Shown here one piece after another: positions 36,172 through 46,356 of a stretch of 64,000 nucleotides of DNA; position 1 is the stretch's first letter, and each line of letters begins with the position of its first letter. A model generated the notes under the pieces. It was not told the DNA's origin, did no database searches, and saw only the letters and a program-made list of their open reading frames with translations. This DNA is from Palleronia marisminoris. Lineage in GTDB: Bacteria > Pseudomonadota > Alphaproteobacteria > Rhodobacterales > Rhodobacteraceae. The stretch covers positions 124,001 to 188,000 of the forward strand of contig NZ_FWFV01000007.1 in assembly GCF_900172315.1 (NCBI RefSeq), given 5' to 3'. The position numbers and the translations under genes were made by a program.

Positions 36172-36200
36172 TTGCGCTGGCGTTCCCGCGCCTTTACATC
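36172..36200 (+). promoter_or_regulatory. Candidate secY promoter
   Basis: TTGCGC (36172-36177), 17-base spacer, TACATC (36195-36200), 62 bases upstream of the secY ATG. Confidence 0.45.
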
Positions 36201-36262
36201 GGCGTGGATCCTCCAGGCCGGGCGCGAGCGTATCGGCCCATTGTGACTTCGAAAGGCCCCCC

Positions 36263-37638
<1,376 letters not shown>

Positions 37639-37642
<4 letters not shown>

Positions 37643-38289
37643 CGACAAACATCATTCTTCTGGGGCCACCAGGCGCCGGCAAGGGAACGCAGGCAAGGCG
37701 GCTCGAGGATGAGCGCGGCATGATCCAGCTCTCGACGGGCGACATGCTGCGCGAGGCGCGCAGCTCGGGCACCGACATGGGCAACCGCGTCGCCGAGGTC
37801 ATGGATCGCGGCGAGCTTGTCACCGACGAGATCGTCATCGGCCTGATCGAGGAAAAGCTCGACGCCGATGGCGGCACCGGCTTCATCTTCGACGGCTTTC
37901 CGCGGACGCTCGCGCAGGCCGACGCGCTTGCGGCGCTTCTGAACAAGAAGGGTGCGCGTCTCGACGCGGTGATCGAGATGCAGGTGGATGACGAGGCGCT
38001 GGTCAAGCGCATCATCGCCCGGTCGACCTGCGCCCAGTGCGGCGAGGTCTATAACGACATCACCAAGCCGATCCCCGCGGACGGAAAATGCGCGAATTGC
38101 GGCGGCACCGAGTTCAAGCGCCGGGCCGACGACAACGAGGACAGCCTCCGCCAGAGGCTCCTGGAATACTACAAGAAGACCTCGCCGCTGATCGGCTACT
38201 ACCACGCCAAGGGCCAGCTGACCCGCGTGGATGGGCTGGGCGAGATCGACACGGTTTCAGCCGCGATCGCAAAGGTCCTCGACGCCTGA
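37639..38289 (+). CDS. adk: Adenylate kinase (zinc-lid type)
   Basis: A 216-residue kinase interconverting ATP, AMP and ADP. The phosphate loop GPPGAGKGT is at the N-terminus and FDGFPRT in the core. The lid holds two Cys pairs, CAQC and CANC, so it should bind zinc, unlike the E. coli enzyme. The start is GTG overlapping the secY stop. Confidence 0.97.
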
Positions 38290-38297
38290 CTTCCAGC

Positions 38298-38319
38298 GGC
38301 CGCGGCACAGCCCGCGGCC
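38298..38319 (+). terminator. Hairpin after adk
   Basis: A perfect 8-bp GC stem (38298-38305 with 38312-38319) and six-base loop, nine bases after the adk stop. No T run follows. It may end the secY-adk transcript or stabilise it. Confidence 0.4.
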
Positions 38320-38357
38320 CCTCGGCGACGCCCCGCCGATCGCCGGCCAATCCCCTT

Positions 38358-38385
38358 TTGCGACCCCCGCCATCGGGCGTAGCTT
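38358..38385 (+). promoter_or_regulatory. Candidate promoter of the 37-aa ORF
   Basis: TTGCGA (38358-38363), 16-base spacer, TAGCTT (38380-38385), about 35 bases before the ORF start. Confidence 0.35.
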
Positions 38386-38420
38386 CGGTCCCATAAAAAG
38401 AAGCAGACCGAGGCAGACCC

Positions 38421-38534
38421 ATGGATTTCGTGACACTGACCTTCCTGGTCGGCGCTGGCAGTGCGCTGTTCATCGCCGGCGGGATCGTGACCCTCCGCGC
38501 CCTGAAGCGGGCAGAGGATCGCGACGAGGACTGA
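38421..38534 (+). CDS. Small membrane protein (37 aa) between adk and rpsM
   Basis: A 37-codon ORF in the 486-bp gap between adk and rpsM. It encodes one hydrophobic helix (about residues 4-24, TLTFLVGAGSALFIAGGIVTL) and a charged tail (RALKRAEDRDED), positive then negative, as in real small membrane proteins. GAGG lies at usable spacing and a promoter-like sequence is upstream. No family is recognised. The rest of the gap holds the rpsM promoter and leader. Confidence 0.5.
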   Translation: MDFVTLTFLVGAGSALFIAGGIVTLRALKRAEDRDED

Positions 38535-38595
38535 CGCCCCACCTGCGAGATGCTGGCCATCCGCCCGGGGCGGCGTCTATTCGCATGCGCTGCCC

Positions 38596-38624
38596 TTGAC
38601 CCCGGGGCGAATCCCGACTAAGGC
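38596..38624 (+). promoter_or_regulatory. Candidate rpsM operon promoter
   Basis: TTGACC (38596-38601), 17-base spacer, TAAGGC (38619-38624). The leader to rpsM would be about 145 bases and includes a small stem-loop around 38693-38718 (GCGG/CCGC inner stem), a possible site for ribosomal-protein feedback. Confidence 0.4.
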
Positions 38625-38775
38625 GCACCATCCTATGAGATGTGGATGATACGGGGCCTCGCTGCTCCGTGAAACCGCGACTGAAATGACCTGAGCCTGC
38701 GGCGGACCGCTTCGGGCTTACGTTGTGAAAAAAGGGCCTGGGGTTACGGGCTCGCAACGAAGAGGAAGAGTACAC

Positions 38776-39144
38776 TTGGCACGTATCGCAGGGGTCAACA
38801 TCCCCACCGCCAAGCGCGTCCCCGTCGCGCTTACCTACGTTACCGGCATCGGTCCCTCCTCGGCTCGCGCGATCTGCGAGGCCGTCGGCATCGAAGCCAG
38901 CCGCCGCGTCAACGAGCTGTCGGATGCCGAAGTCCTGAAGCTGCGCGAGCATGTCGACGAGAACTACACCGTCGAAGGTGACCTGCGCCGCGAGACGCAG
39001 ATGAATATCAAGCGCCTGATGGACCTCGGCAGCTACCGCGGCCTGCGCCATCGCCGCAACCTCCCCGTGCGCGGCCAGCGCACCCACACCAACGCACGCA
39101 CGCGCAAGGGCCCCGCAAAGGCCATTGCCGGCAAGAAGAAGTAA
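38776..39144 (+). CDS. rpsM: 30S ribosomal protein S13
   Basis: A 122-residue basic protein with the S13 features: [25 protein letters not shown], the helix-two-turn-helix region, [29 protein letters not shown] and a lysine-rich tail. The start must be TTG at 38776 to give this N-terminus; a GAGGAAGAG site lies just upstream. The upstream part of the open frame is not S13-like. Confidence 0.97.
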   Translation: MARIAGVNIPTAKRVPVALTYVTGIGPSSARAICEAVGIEASRRVNELSDAEVLKLREHVDENYTVEGDLRRETQMNIKRLMDLGSYRGLRHRRNLPVRGQRTHTNARTRKGPAKAIAGKKK

Positions 39145-39159
39145 GGGGAGACCGGACAC

Positions 39160-39552
39160 ATGGCACGCGATCGTCGCGCTACCGCGAAGAAGAAGGTTTC
39201 CAAGAACATCGCCGCCGGCGTTGCTCACGTGAACTCTTCGTTCAACAACACCAAGATCCTGATCTCCGACGTGCAGGGCAACGCCATTTCGTGGTCGTCC
39301 GCCGGCACGATGGGCTTCAAGGGCTCGCGCAAATCAACCCCCTACGCCGCTCAGATGGCCGCCGAAGACGCGGGCAAGAAGGCGCAGGAACACGGTGTGC
39401 GCACCATCGAGGTCGAGGTTCAGGGCCCCGGTTCGGGCCGCGAATCCGCGCTCCGCGCCCTGGCCGCCGTCGGCTTCAACATCACGTCGATCCGCGACGT
39501 GACGCCGATGGCCCATAACGGCTGCCGTCCGCCCAAGCGCCGCCGCGTCTGA
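39160..39552 (+). CDS. rpsK: 30S ribosomal protein S11
   Basis: A 130-residue protein with standard S11 features: [41 protein letters not shown] and the C-terminal [18 protein letters not shown]. It binds the 30S platform. A GGGGAG site precedes the ATG 15 bases after rpsM. A strong hairpin separates it from rpoA. Confidence 0.98.
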   Translation: MARDRRATAKKKVSKNIAAGVAHVNSSFNNTKILISDVQGNAISWSSAGTMGFKGSRKSTPYAAQMAAEDAGKKAQEHGVRTIEVEVQGPGSGRESALRALAAVGFNITSIRDVTPMAHNGCRPPKRRRV

Positions 39553-39571
39553 TCGGATCTTCGAGAATACC

Positions 39572-39612
39572 GCAGGCCGTGCCACGTCGCACGGCCTGCA
39601 TTCGTCGTTTTC
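39572..39612 (+). terminator. Strong terminator-like hairpin between rpsK and rpoA
   Basis: A perfect 11-bp stem (39572-39582 with 39589-39599), six-base loop, then a T-rich tail ATTCGTCGTTTT. It begins 20 bases after the rpsK stop, inside what is normally one operon. It may attenuate rpoA transcription. Confidence 0.6.
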
Positions 39613-39669
39613 CACCTCGGGTGTCGGGGCGTCTTGCATGGGCCGCCGACGAGAATTGAGGAGACATAC

Positions 39670-40686
39670 ATGCTTCACAAGAACTGGCAGGAGCTCATCA
39701 AGCCCCAGCAGCTCGAGATCAAGCCCGGCAACAATCCGCAGCGTCAGGCGACGGTCATTGCCGAACCGCTGGAGCGTGGCTTCGGTCTGACGCTCGGCAA
39801 CGCGCTGCGCCGTGTCCTGATGTCCTCGCTGCAAGGCGCGGCCATCACGAGCGTTCAGATCGACAACGTCCTGCACGAGTTCAGCTCGATCGCCGGGGTC
39901 CGCGAGGACGTCACCGACGTCGTGCTGAATCTCAAGGGTGTCGCAATCAAGATGGAAGTCGAGGGGCCCAAGCGCGTCTCGATTTCGGCCAAGGGTCCGA
40001 TGGTCGTCACCGCCGGCGACATCTCGGTGTCGCAGGGGATCGAGGTCCTGAACAAGGATCACGTGATCTGCCACCTCGACGACGGTGCGGACCTGTTCAT
40101 GGAGATGACGGTCAACAGCGGCAAGGGCTACGTCTCGTCCGACAAGAACCGGCCCGAAGACGCACCGATCGGCCTCATGCCCATCGACGCGATCTACTCG
40201 CCGATCCGCAAGGTCAGCTACGACGTTCAGCCGACCCGCGAGGGCCAGGTGCTGGACTACGACAAGCTGACCCTCAAGGTCGAAACCGACGGCTCGGTCA
40301 GTGCCGAGGACGCCGTGGCCTATGCTGCGCGCATCCTGCAGGACCAGCTCGGCATCTTCGTCAACTTCGACGAGCCCGACCAAGCCGGCGCCGCCTCTGA
40401 TGACGACGGCCTCGAGTTCAACCCGCTTCTGCTGAAGAAGGTGGACGAACTGGAACTGTCGGTGCGCTCGGCCAACTGCCTGAAGAACGACAACATCGTC
40501 TATATCGGCGACCTGATCCAGAAGACCGAGGCCGAGATGCTCCGGACCCCGAACTTCGGCCGCAAGTCGCTGAACGAGATCAAGGAAGTGCTCTCGGGCA
40601 TGGGTCTGCACCTCGGCATGGATGTCGAGGAATGGCCGCCGGAGAACATCGAAGACCTCGCCAAGAAGTACGAAGACAACTTCTGA
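39670..40686 (+). CDS. rpoA: RNA polymerase alpha subunit
   Basis: A 338-residue protein: N-terminal assembly domain (about residues 1-230, with [28 protein letters not shown]) and the C-terminal UP-element/activator-binding domain (about 250-320, [29 protein letters not shown] and [12 protein letters not shown]). The ATG at 39670 has a GAGGAG site. It is followed by a hairpin and rplQ. Confidence 0.98.
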   Translation: MLHKNWQELIKPQQLEIKPGNNPQRQATVIAEPLERGFGLTLGNALRRVLMSSLQGAAITSVQIDNVLHEFSSIAGVREDVTDVVLNLKGVAIKMEVEGPKRVSISAKGPMVVTAGDISVSQGIEVLNKDHVICHLDDGADLFMEMTVNSGKGYVSSDKNRPEDAPIGLMPIDAIYSPIRKVSYDVQPTREGQVLDYDKLTLKVETDGSVSAEDAVAYAARILQDQLGIFVNFDEPDQAGAASDDDGLEFNPLLLKKVDELELSVRSANCLKNDNIVYIGDLIQKTEAEMLRTPNFGRKSLNEIKEVLSGMGLHLGMDVEEWPPENIEDLAKKYEDNF

Positions 40687-40697
40687 AACCACGATCG

Positions 40698-40718
40698 GGA
40701 GGGCGCTCTGCGCCCTCC
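40698..40718 (+). terminator. Hairpin between rpoA and rplQ
   Basis: A perfect 9-bp stem (40698-40706 with 40710-40718) and three-base loop, eleven bases after the rpoA stop, without a T run. It may stabilise or process the message. Confidence 0.4.
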
Positions 40719-40803
40719 TGCAAGACCGGGCACATGCCCCAAGGAGAGTCGGTGACACGCATCGCCGGCCGGACAAAGCAAAACGCGATTTAGGAGATAG
40801 AAA

Positions 40804-41217
40804 ATGCGTCACGCCCGCGGATACCGCCGCCTCAACCGCACCCATGAGCACCGCAAGGCGCTCTGGGCGAACATGGCCGGCTCGCTGATCGAGCACGAGC
40901 AGATCAAGACGACCCTGCCCAAGGCGAAGGAACTTCGCCCGATCGTCGAGAAGCTGATCACGCTCGCCAAGCGCGGCGACCTGCACGCCCGCCGTCAGGC
41001 CCGATCCCAGCTGAAGCAGGACCAGTATGTCGAGAAGCTGTTCGACATCCTCGGCCCCCGCTACGCCGAGCGTCAGGGCGGCTACATCCGTGTCCTGAAG
41101 GCCGGCTTCCGCTACGGCGACATGGCCCCGATGGCGATCATCGAATTCGTCGATCGCGACCGTGACGCCAAGGGCGCTGGCGACCGTGCCCGCCTCGAGG
41201 CCGAAGACGCCGAATAA
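40804..41217 (+). CDS. rplQ: 50S ribosomal protein L17
   Basis: A 137-residue protein with the L17 core: [60 protein letters not shown] and the [27 protein letters not shown] end. It has an acidic C-terminal extension. It is the last gene of the run and is followed by a clear terminator. Confidence 0.98.
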   Translation: MRHARGYRRLNRTHEHRKALWANMAGSLIEHEQIKTTLPKAKELRPIVEKLITLAKRGDLHARRQARSQLKQDQYVEKLFDILGPRYAERQGGYIRVLKAGFRYGDMAPMAIIEFVDRDRDAKGAGDRARLEAEDAE

Positions 41218-41243
41218 GCGTCTCCCTCTTGAGACACGATCCG

Positions 41244-41273
41244 AACGGCGGGGTTTTGCTCCGCCGTTTTTTT
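41244..41273 (+). terminator. Terminator of the rpsM-rplQ operon
   Basis: An 8-bp stem (41244-41251 with 41261-41268), nine-base loop and a run of seven T. The best rho-independent terminator in the window. Confidence 0.88.
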
Positions 41274-41380
41274 ATGCCGCATGGGCTCTGGCATCGGCCC
41301 GGGATATAAATCAAACGATGCATGCCGCGATGAAAATTGCCTCGTCGGGTGTTTTCTGCAAGCAGCACGGGAATGATGCC

Positions 41381-42004
41381 ATGATCAATCAAGCCACGGG
41401 CATCGAAGCGATCGAGCTTGGGCTGTCCCGGCTGAAGCGGATGTGTCCAAGTGGTTTCGCGCTCGGGCTGCACATCCGGTTCGCCTCGGCCCGGATCATG
41501 ATTCAGACTTACGACCCGCGCTGGATCGATCGCTATACGGCGCGCGGCTACATGATGTGCGACCCGCTGATCTCGTGGGGGATAGGGTCCACCGGATGCG
41601 TGCGCTGGTCCGAGATGAACCACCCCGATCCTCATGATATTCTGGGTCAGGCGATGGAGTTCGGGTGCCGATACGGCGTGGCGATCTCCGAAGGGCCGAC
41701 CGGTTCCCGCAGCATCGGGGGCTTTGCGCGGGGCGATCGCGAGTTCACCGACGCCGAGATGCAGGCCCTTGCGGCAACGGTGAAGGCGCTGCATCGCGAT
41801 TCCACGCCGCGAACGGATGTTACGAAAGGGCAGCGTCATGCCCTGCGCACCATCGCGGCCGGGCACCGCTACGCCGAGGCCGCGGTGCTGCTCGGCATTT
41901 CCGAAAGTGCGCTGAAGGCCCGGCTCAAGGCCTGCCGCGAGCGCCTCATGGCACGCACGACGGCCGAGGCGATCCAGCGCGCCCAAGAGCTTCACCTGCT
42001 GTAG
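41381..42004 (+). CDS. LuxR-family regulator with autoinducer-binding-like domain
   Basis: A 207-residue protein. The N-terminal domain keeps the ligand-pocket residues of TraR/LuxR at the right spacing: Trp48, Tyr52, Asp61-Pro62 and Trp76. The C-terminal LuxR-type HTH (TKGQRHALRTIAAGHRYAEAAVLLGISESALKARLK) is recognisable but divergent. No luxI-type gene is in the window, so it would act as a solo sensor. I start at 41381; an in-frame ATG at 41318 would add 21 residues. Confidence 0.82.
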   Translation: MINQATGIEAIELGLSRLKRMCPSGFALGLHIRFASARIMIQTYDPRWIDRYTARGYMMCDPLISWGIGSTGCVRWSEMNHPDPHDILGQAMEFGCRYGVAISEGPTGSRSIGGFARGDREFTDAEMQALAATVKALHRDSTPRTDVTKGQRHALRTIAAGHRYAEAAVLLGISESALKARLKACRERLMARTTAEAIQRAQELHLL

Positions 42005-42060
42005 CTGCCGCCAATCAGCCGCTTTCCCCCGCCGTCGCCGCCCTGTAGGCTTGGGCGATC

Positions 42061-43383
42061 ATGTCCGACCTGTTCGATAAAGCCCCTGCGACGGGTCCCG
42101 ACACCGCGCCGCGTCCCCTTGCCGACCGGCTTCGGCCGCAGCGCCTGTCCGAGGTGATCGGGCAGGGGCACGTCATCGGGCCGAACGGTCCGCTCGGCGT
42201 CATGCTGGAGTCGGGCACCTTGTCGAGCCTCGTCTTCTGGGGGCCGCCCGGGGTTGGCAAGACGACCATCGCGCGGCTTCTCGCGCACGAAACCGACCTT
42301 GCCTTCGTCCAGATCAGCGCGATCTTCACCGGCGTGCCCGACCTGCGCAAGGTGTTCGAGGCGGCCCGGCACAGGCGCGCGAACGGGCAGGGGACACTGC
42401 TCTTCGTCGACGAGATCCACCGCTTCAACAAGGCGCAGCAGGACGGCTTCCTGCCGCATATGGAGGACGGGACGATCCTCCTCGTCGGCGCCACCACCGA
42501 GAATCCATCCTTCGAGTTGAACGCCGCGCTCTTGTCGCGGGCGCAGGTGCTGGTGCTCGAGCGCCTCTCGCATGACGACCTCGAGCGCCTCGCGCAGCGT
42601 GCCGAGGCCGACATGGGCCGCCCGCTGCCCCTGACCGCCGAGGCCCGCGCCCAGCTTCTCGACATGGCCGACGGCGACGGCCGCGCGCTTCTCAACCTGG
42701 CCGAGCAGGTGATGGCCTGGAAGACCGAGGCGCCCCTCGATCCCACCTCCCTTCAGGCCCGGCTGCAACGCCGCGCGGCCCAGTACGACAAGTCGGGCGA
42801 CGCGCATTACAACCTGATCTCGGCGCTGCACAAATCGGTCCGGGGCAGCGACCCCGATGCCGCGCTCTATTGGCTGACGCGGATGCTCGACGGCGGAGAG
42901 GACCCCCGCTACCTCGCCCGCCGCATCACCCGCATGGCGGTCGAGGATATCGGGCTGGCCGACCCGCAGGCACAACGGGTCTGCCTCGACGCGTGGGAGA
43001 CCTACGAGCGCCTCGGCTCGCCCGAGGGGGAACTGGCGCTCGGGCAGGCTGTCACCTACCTCTCCCTCGCCCCGAAATCGAACGCCGGCTACGCCGCCTA
43101 CAAGGAGGCGATGCGCGCCGCCAAGACCACCGGGTCAGAGCCGCCGCCCAAGATCATCCGCAACGCGCCGACGAAGCTGATGAAAGAGCAGGGATACGGC
43201 AAGGGCTACGAATACGACCACGATGCCGAGGACGCGTTTTCGGGCCAGAACTACTTCCCAGACGGCATGAAGCGCGGTGTCTACTACCTGCCGAAAGAGC
43301 GCGGGTTCGAGCGCGAGTTGAAGAAGCGCCTCGACTGGTTCGTCTCGCTCAGGGCGAAGCGGAAGAAGGGGCAAGACGAGTGA
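42061..43383 (+). CDS. rarA: Replication-associated recombination protein RarA (MgsA)
   Basis: A 440-residue AAA+ ATPase with Walker A GPPGVGKTT, Walker B LLFVDEIHRFNKAQQD, sensor-1 GATTENPSFE and the C-terminal tetramerisation domain. RarA acts at stalled or gapped replication forks. The crcB GTG overlaps its stop (GTGA). Confidence 0.95.
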   Translation: MSDLFDKAPATGPDTAPRPLADRLRPQRLSEVIGQGHVIGPNGPLGVMLESGTLSSLVFWGPPGVGKTTIARLLAHETDLAFVQISAIFTGVPDLRKVFEAARHRRANGQGTLLFVDEIHRFNKAQQDGFLPHMEDGTILLVGATTENPSFELNAALLSRAQVLVLERLSHDDLERLAQRAEADMGRPLPLTAEARAQLLDMADGDGRALLNLAEQVMAWKTEAPLDPTSLQARLQRRAAQYDKSGDAHYNLISALHKSVRGSDPDAALYWLTRMLDGGEDPRYLARRITRMAVEDIGLADPQAQRVCLDAWETYERLGSPEGELALGQAVTYLSLAPKSNAGYAAYKEAMRAAKTTGSEPPPKIIRNAPTKLMKEQGYGKGYEYDHDAEDAFSGQNYFPDGMKRGVYYLPKERGFERELKKRLDWFVSLRAKRKKGQDE

Positions 43384-43754
43384 TCGGGACGCTGCTGCAG
43401 GTCGCTGTCGGCGGAGCCATCGGCGCATCGGCGCGCTACCTCGTGGGCATCGGCGTCGCGCGGATCGCGGGGCCGGGGATGCCGCTGGGGGTGCTGACGG
43501 CGAACGTGGTGGGCTGCTTGCTGATGGGGCTGTTCGCCGGGATGGCGGGGCGGCTGGGGCTGGGATGGCTCGGGCCGTTCGTTGCGACCGGCATCCTGGG
43601 CGGCTTCACCACCTTCTCGACGTTTTCTCTCGAAGCCGTGAACCTGATGCAGGAGGGGCAGACAGGGACGGCGATCCTCTATATGGCGCTGTCGGTTGGC
43701 GCGGGGCTCGGCGCGTTGTATCTCGGGCTCGAACTGGCGAAGGCGATGGCATGA
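43380..43754 (+). CDS. crcB: Fluoride channel CrcB (Fluc)
   Basis: A 124-residue four-helix membrane protein with the Fluc motifs GGAIGASARYLVG, TANVVGCLLMG and TGILGGFTTFSTFSLE. It exports fluoride as a dual-topology dimer. GTG start overlapping rarA; its stop overlaps the next start. No fluoride riboswitch is seen, which fits its place inside an operon. Confidence 0.94.
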   Translation: MIGTLLQVAVGGAIGASARYLVGIGVARIAGPGMPLGVLTANVVGCLLMGLFAGMAGRLGLGWLGPFVATGILGGFTTFSTFSLEAVNLMQEGQTGTAILYMALSVGAGLGALYLGLELAKAMA

Positions 43755-44794
43755 GCGGCGTTCACACGCGAAAGATCGAAGAGGGCGAGGGCGACCAGAG
43801 GCTCGACCGCTGGTTCCGCAAGCACTACCCCCACGTGCCGCAGGGGCGCATCGAGAAGATGTGCCGCAAGGGCGAGATCCGCGTGGACGGTGCCCGCGCG
43901 AAGGGCGCCACGCGCGTCGAAGAGGGGCAGGAGATTCGCATCCCCCCGCTCCCCGACGTTGCCGCGCCCGAGATCCTGCAAAGCCGCGTCAGCGATTCCG
44001 ACGCCAAGCTGATCCGGTCCTGCGTGATCTATCGCGACGAGCACATCATCGCGCTGAACAAGCCGCCGGGGCTGCCGACGCAGGGCGGTTCGAAGCAGAC
44101 CCGCCACGTCGATGGGCTTGCCGAAGCGCTGATCGAGGACGACGAGGACAAGCCGAAGCTGGTTCACCGCCTCGACAAGGACACGTCGGGCGTCCTGCTG
44201 CTGGCCCGCACCCGCCTGGCGGCCAAGGGCCTGGCCGAGGCGCTGCGCCACAAGCGTACACGCAAGATCTACTGGGCGGCGGTCGCGGGCGTGCCCAGCC
44301 CGCGGGACGGCGTCATCAAGTTCGGGCTGGTGAAGGCCCCCGGCCACGGCATCGGCGGAGAGGGCGAAAAGATGCTTTGCCTGCACCCCGACGACGTGCG
44401 CGACACCGAAGGCGCCAAGCGGGCCGAGACGCACTTCACCACCCTTTCCGCGCTTGGCGGCCGGGTTTCTTGGGTCGCGCTCGAGCCGATCACCGGGCGC
44501 ACCCACCAGCTTCGCGCGCACATGGCCGAGATCGGCCACCCCGTGATCGGCGACGGCAAGTATGGCGGCTCGGGGCAGGAGAACCTGGGCGACGGCTGGG
44601 GCGCGCAACTGGGCGGCGACCTGTCGAAGAAGCTGCACCTGCACGCCCGCTCGCTCAGCTTCGAGCATCCGGTCACGGGCGTGCCCCTGTCCCTCACCGC
44701 ACCCTTGCCCGAACACATGAAGCGCACCTGGGACGCGCTGGAGTGGCGCGTCGCGGACGCTCCCGACGATCCGTTCGCCCCGCCCGAGGAATGA
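43751..44794 (+). CDS. RluC/RluD-type 23S rRNA pseudouridine synthase
   Basis: A 347-residue protein: an N-terminal S4-like RNA-binding domain (QRLDRWFRKHYPHVPQGRIEKMCRKGEIRVDG) and a catalytic domain with the aspartate in LVHRLDKDTSGVLLLART and the late GRTHQLRAHMAEIGHPVIGD motif. RluC modifies positions 955, 2504 and 2580 in E. coli; the exact targets here are not known. Overlaps crcB and the HAD gene by four bases each. Confidence 0.93.
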   Translation: MSGVHTRKIEEGEGDQRLDRWFRKHYPHVPQGRIEKMCRKGEIRVDGARAKGATRVEEGQEIRIPPLPDVAAPEILQSRVSDSDAKLIRSCVIYRDEHIIALNKPPGLPTQGGSKQTRHVDGLAEALIEDDEDKPKLVHRLDKDTSGVLLLARTRLAAKGLAEALRHKRTRKIYWAAVAGVPSPRDGVIKFGLVKAPGHGIGGEGEKMLCLHPDDVRDTEGAKRAETHFTTLSALGGRVSWVALEPITGRTHQLRAHMAEIGHPVIGDGKYGGSGQENLGDGWGAQLGGDLSKKLHLHARSLSFEHPVTGVPLSLTAPLPEHMKRTWDALEWRVADAPDDPFAPPEE

Positions 44795-45441
44795 CCCTGC
44801 GGCTCGCGCTTTTCGACATGGACGGCACGCTCGTGGACAGCCAAGGGCATATCGTGGCGTCCATGGACGCGGCCTTCGCTGCCGCCGGGCGCCCCGCGCC
44901 GGACCGCGAGGCGGTGGTGGCCTGCATCGGCCTGTCGCTGCCCGTGGTGTTCGAACGCCTCGCGCCGGGGGCGGATCACGCCGATATGCTGGCCGCCTAC
45001 AAGACGCATTATGCCGCGGCGCGGGCGAAGGCTCCGGCACCGACCTTTCCGGGCATCCCGGCGGCGCTCGACGCTCTGGGGACCGAGCCCGAGACCCTGA
45101 TCGGCATCGCCACGGGGGCGTCGCGTCGCGGGCTCCGGGCGATGATCGATGCGCACGGGTTCCGCCTCGCCACGGCGCAATGTGCCGACGATCACCCCTC
45201 GAAGCCGCACCCGTCGATGATCGCCGCCGCGCTGGCTGAAACCTCGGTCACCCCGGTAAACGCCGTGATGATCGGCGATTCGACCTTCGATATGGAGATG
45301 GCCCGCGCCGCCGGCATCTTTGCGCTTGGCGTCGCGTGGGGCTATCACGCGCCCGAACGGCTGCGCGCGGCCGGAGCGCAGGCCATGGTCGAGACGCCCG
45401 CCGCGCTCGTCCCCGCCCTGCACCAGATTTGGGAGAGCTGA
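44791..45441 (+). CDS. HAD-superfamily phosphatase (Gph-like)
   Basis: A 216-residue hydrolase with motif I DMDGTLVD, motif II around GIATGASRRG, motif III Lys in HPSKPHPSM and motif IV GDSTFDMEMA. Closest in layout to phosphoglycolate phosphatase/PpaX-like enzymes, but the substrate is uncertain. ATG overlaps the Rlu stop; ATP12 follows directly with no gap. Confidence 0.9.
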   Translation: MTLRLALFDMDGTLVDSQGHIVASMDAAFAAAGRPAPDREAVVACIGLSLPVVFERLAPGADHADMLAAYKTHYAAARAKAPAPTFPGIPAALDALGTEPETLIGIATGASRRGLRAMIDAHGFRLATAQCADDHPSKPHPSMIAAALAETSVTPVNAVMIGDSTFDMEMARAAGIFALGVAWGYHAPERLRAAGAQAMVETPAALVPALHQIWES

Positions 45442-46149
45442 ATGTCCGACTGGGCCCCGAAACGCTTCTGGAAATCCGCCCAAACAGAGCCCGTCGAGGG
45501 CGGCATCCGCGTTCTGCTGGATGACAAGCCGATCCGTACCCCCGCGGGCGAAAGCCTCGTGCTGCCGACCGAGGCACTGGCCGAGGCCGTCGCCGCCGAA
45601 TGGGACGCGCAGGCGAAGATCGTCGATCCCGGCTCCATGCCGATGACCCGCACGGCGAACTCGGCCATCGACAAGGTCGCGCCGCAAAAGGCGGCGGTCG
45701 TCGCTGCCCTGGCCGAATACGGCGGCACCGACCTGCTCAGCTACCGCGCCGAGAACCCGCAGGCGCTCGTCCTGCAGCAGTCGCAGATGTGGGATCCGCT
45801 GCTCGATTGGGCCGAGGAGACCTTCGGCGCCCGCCTCGTCACCACCCAGGGCGTGATGCCCGTGGCGCAGGACGCCGCCGCGCTCGACCGCCTGGTTGCG
45901 CCGATGCACGAAATGTCCAAGTTCCGCCTCGCGGCGTTCCACGATCTGGTGGCGCTGTCGGGTTCGCTGGTGCTGGCCCATGCCGCGGCCTGGGGCGCCC
46001 GGTCGCCGGTCGAGGTCTGGGACCTGTCGCGCCTCGACGAGGAATGGCAGGCAGAGGAATGGGGCCGCGACGAAGAGGCCGAGGATTTCGCCGCGAGGAA
46101 ACGCCGCGCCTTCCTCGATGCGCACAGGTTCTGGGCTCTGGCCACCTGA
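45442..46149 (+). CDS. ATP12-family F1-ATPase assembly chaperone
   Basis: A 235-residue protein with the ATP12 pattern: KRFWKSAQTEPVEGGIRVLLDDKPIRTPAG, LPTEALAEAVAAEWDAQ, MPMTRTANSAIDKV and TDLLSYRAENPQALVLQQSQMWDPLLDW. In mitochondria and alphaproteobacteria it helps fold the F1 alpha subunit. Last gene of the overlapping rarA-crcB-rlu-HAD run. Confidence 0.93.
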   Translation: MSDWAPKRFWKSAQTEPVEGGIRVLLDDKPIRTPAGESLVLPTEALAEAVAAEWDAQAKIVDPGSMPMTRTANSAIDKVAPQKAAVVAALAEYGGTDLLSYRAENPQALVLQQSQMWDPLLDWAEETFGARLVTTQGVMPVAQDAAALDRLVAPMHEMSKFRLAAFHDLVALSGSLVLAHAAAWGARSPVEVWDLSRLDEEWQAEEWGRDEEAEDFAARKRRAFLDAHRFWALAT

Positions 46150-46356
46150 GCGTCGTGGCGATCGGCACATTTCACGGGCATCTGCTGATCGCGTGACCGA
46201 TTCGTCATCTCATCTGGTTATCGGTGACTTGACGCATGGCGATGAATAGCGACACACTCGGTCGCGTTCGGGACCTATCCGGGTTCCTCGCCAATGCCGG
46301 CGCAGTCGGCCAAATCCGATCCGGCCTCGCGTCGGGCAACTCAGGAAGAGGTATTC

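Noticed and set aside
46229-46234. TTGACG upstream of aapJ as a promoter
   Set aside because: No acceptable -10 follows at 16-18 bases, so only the location of the gap, not this element, can be supported.
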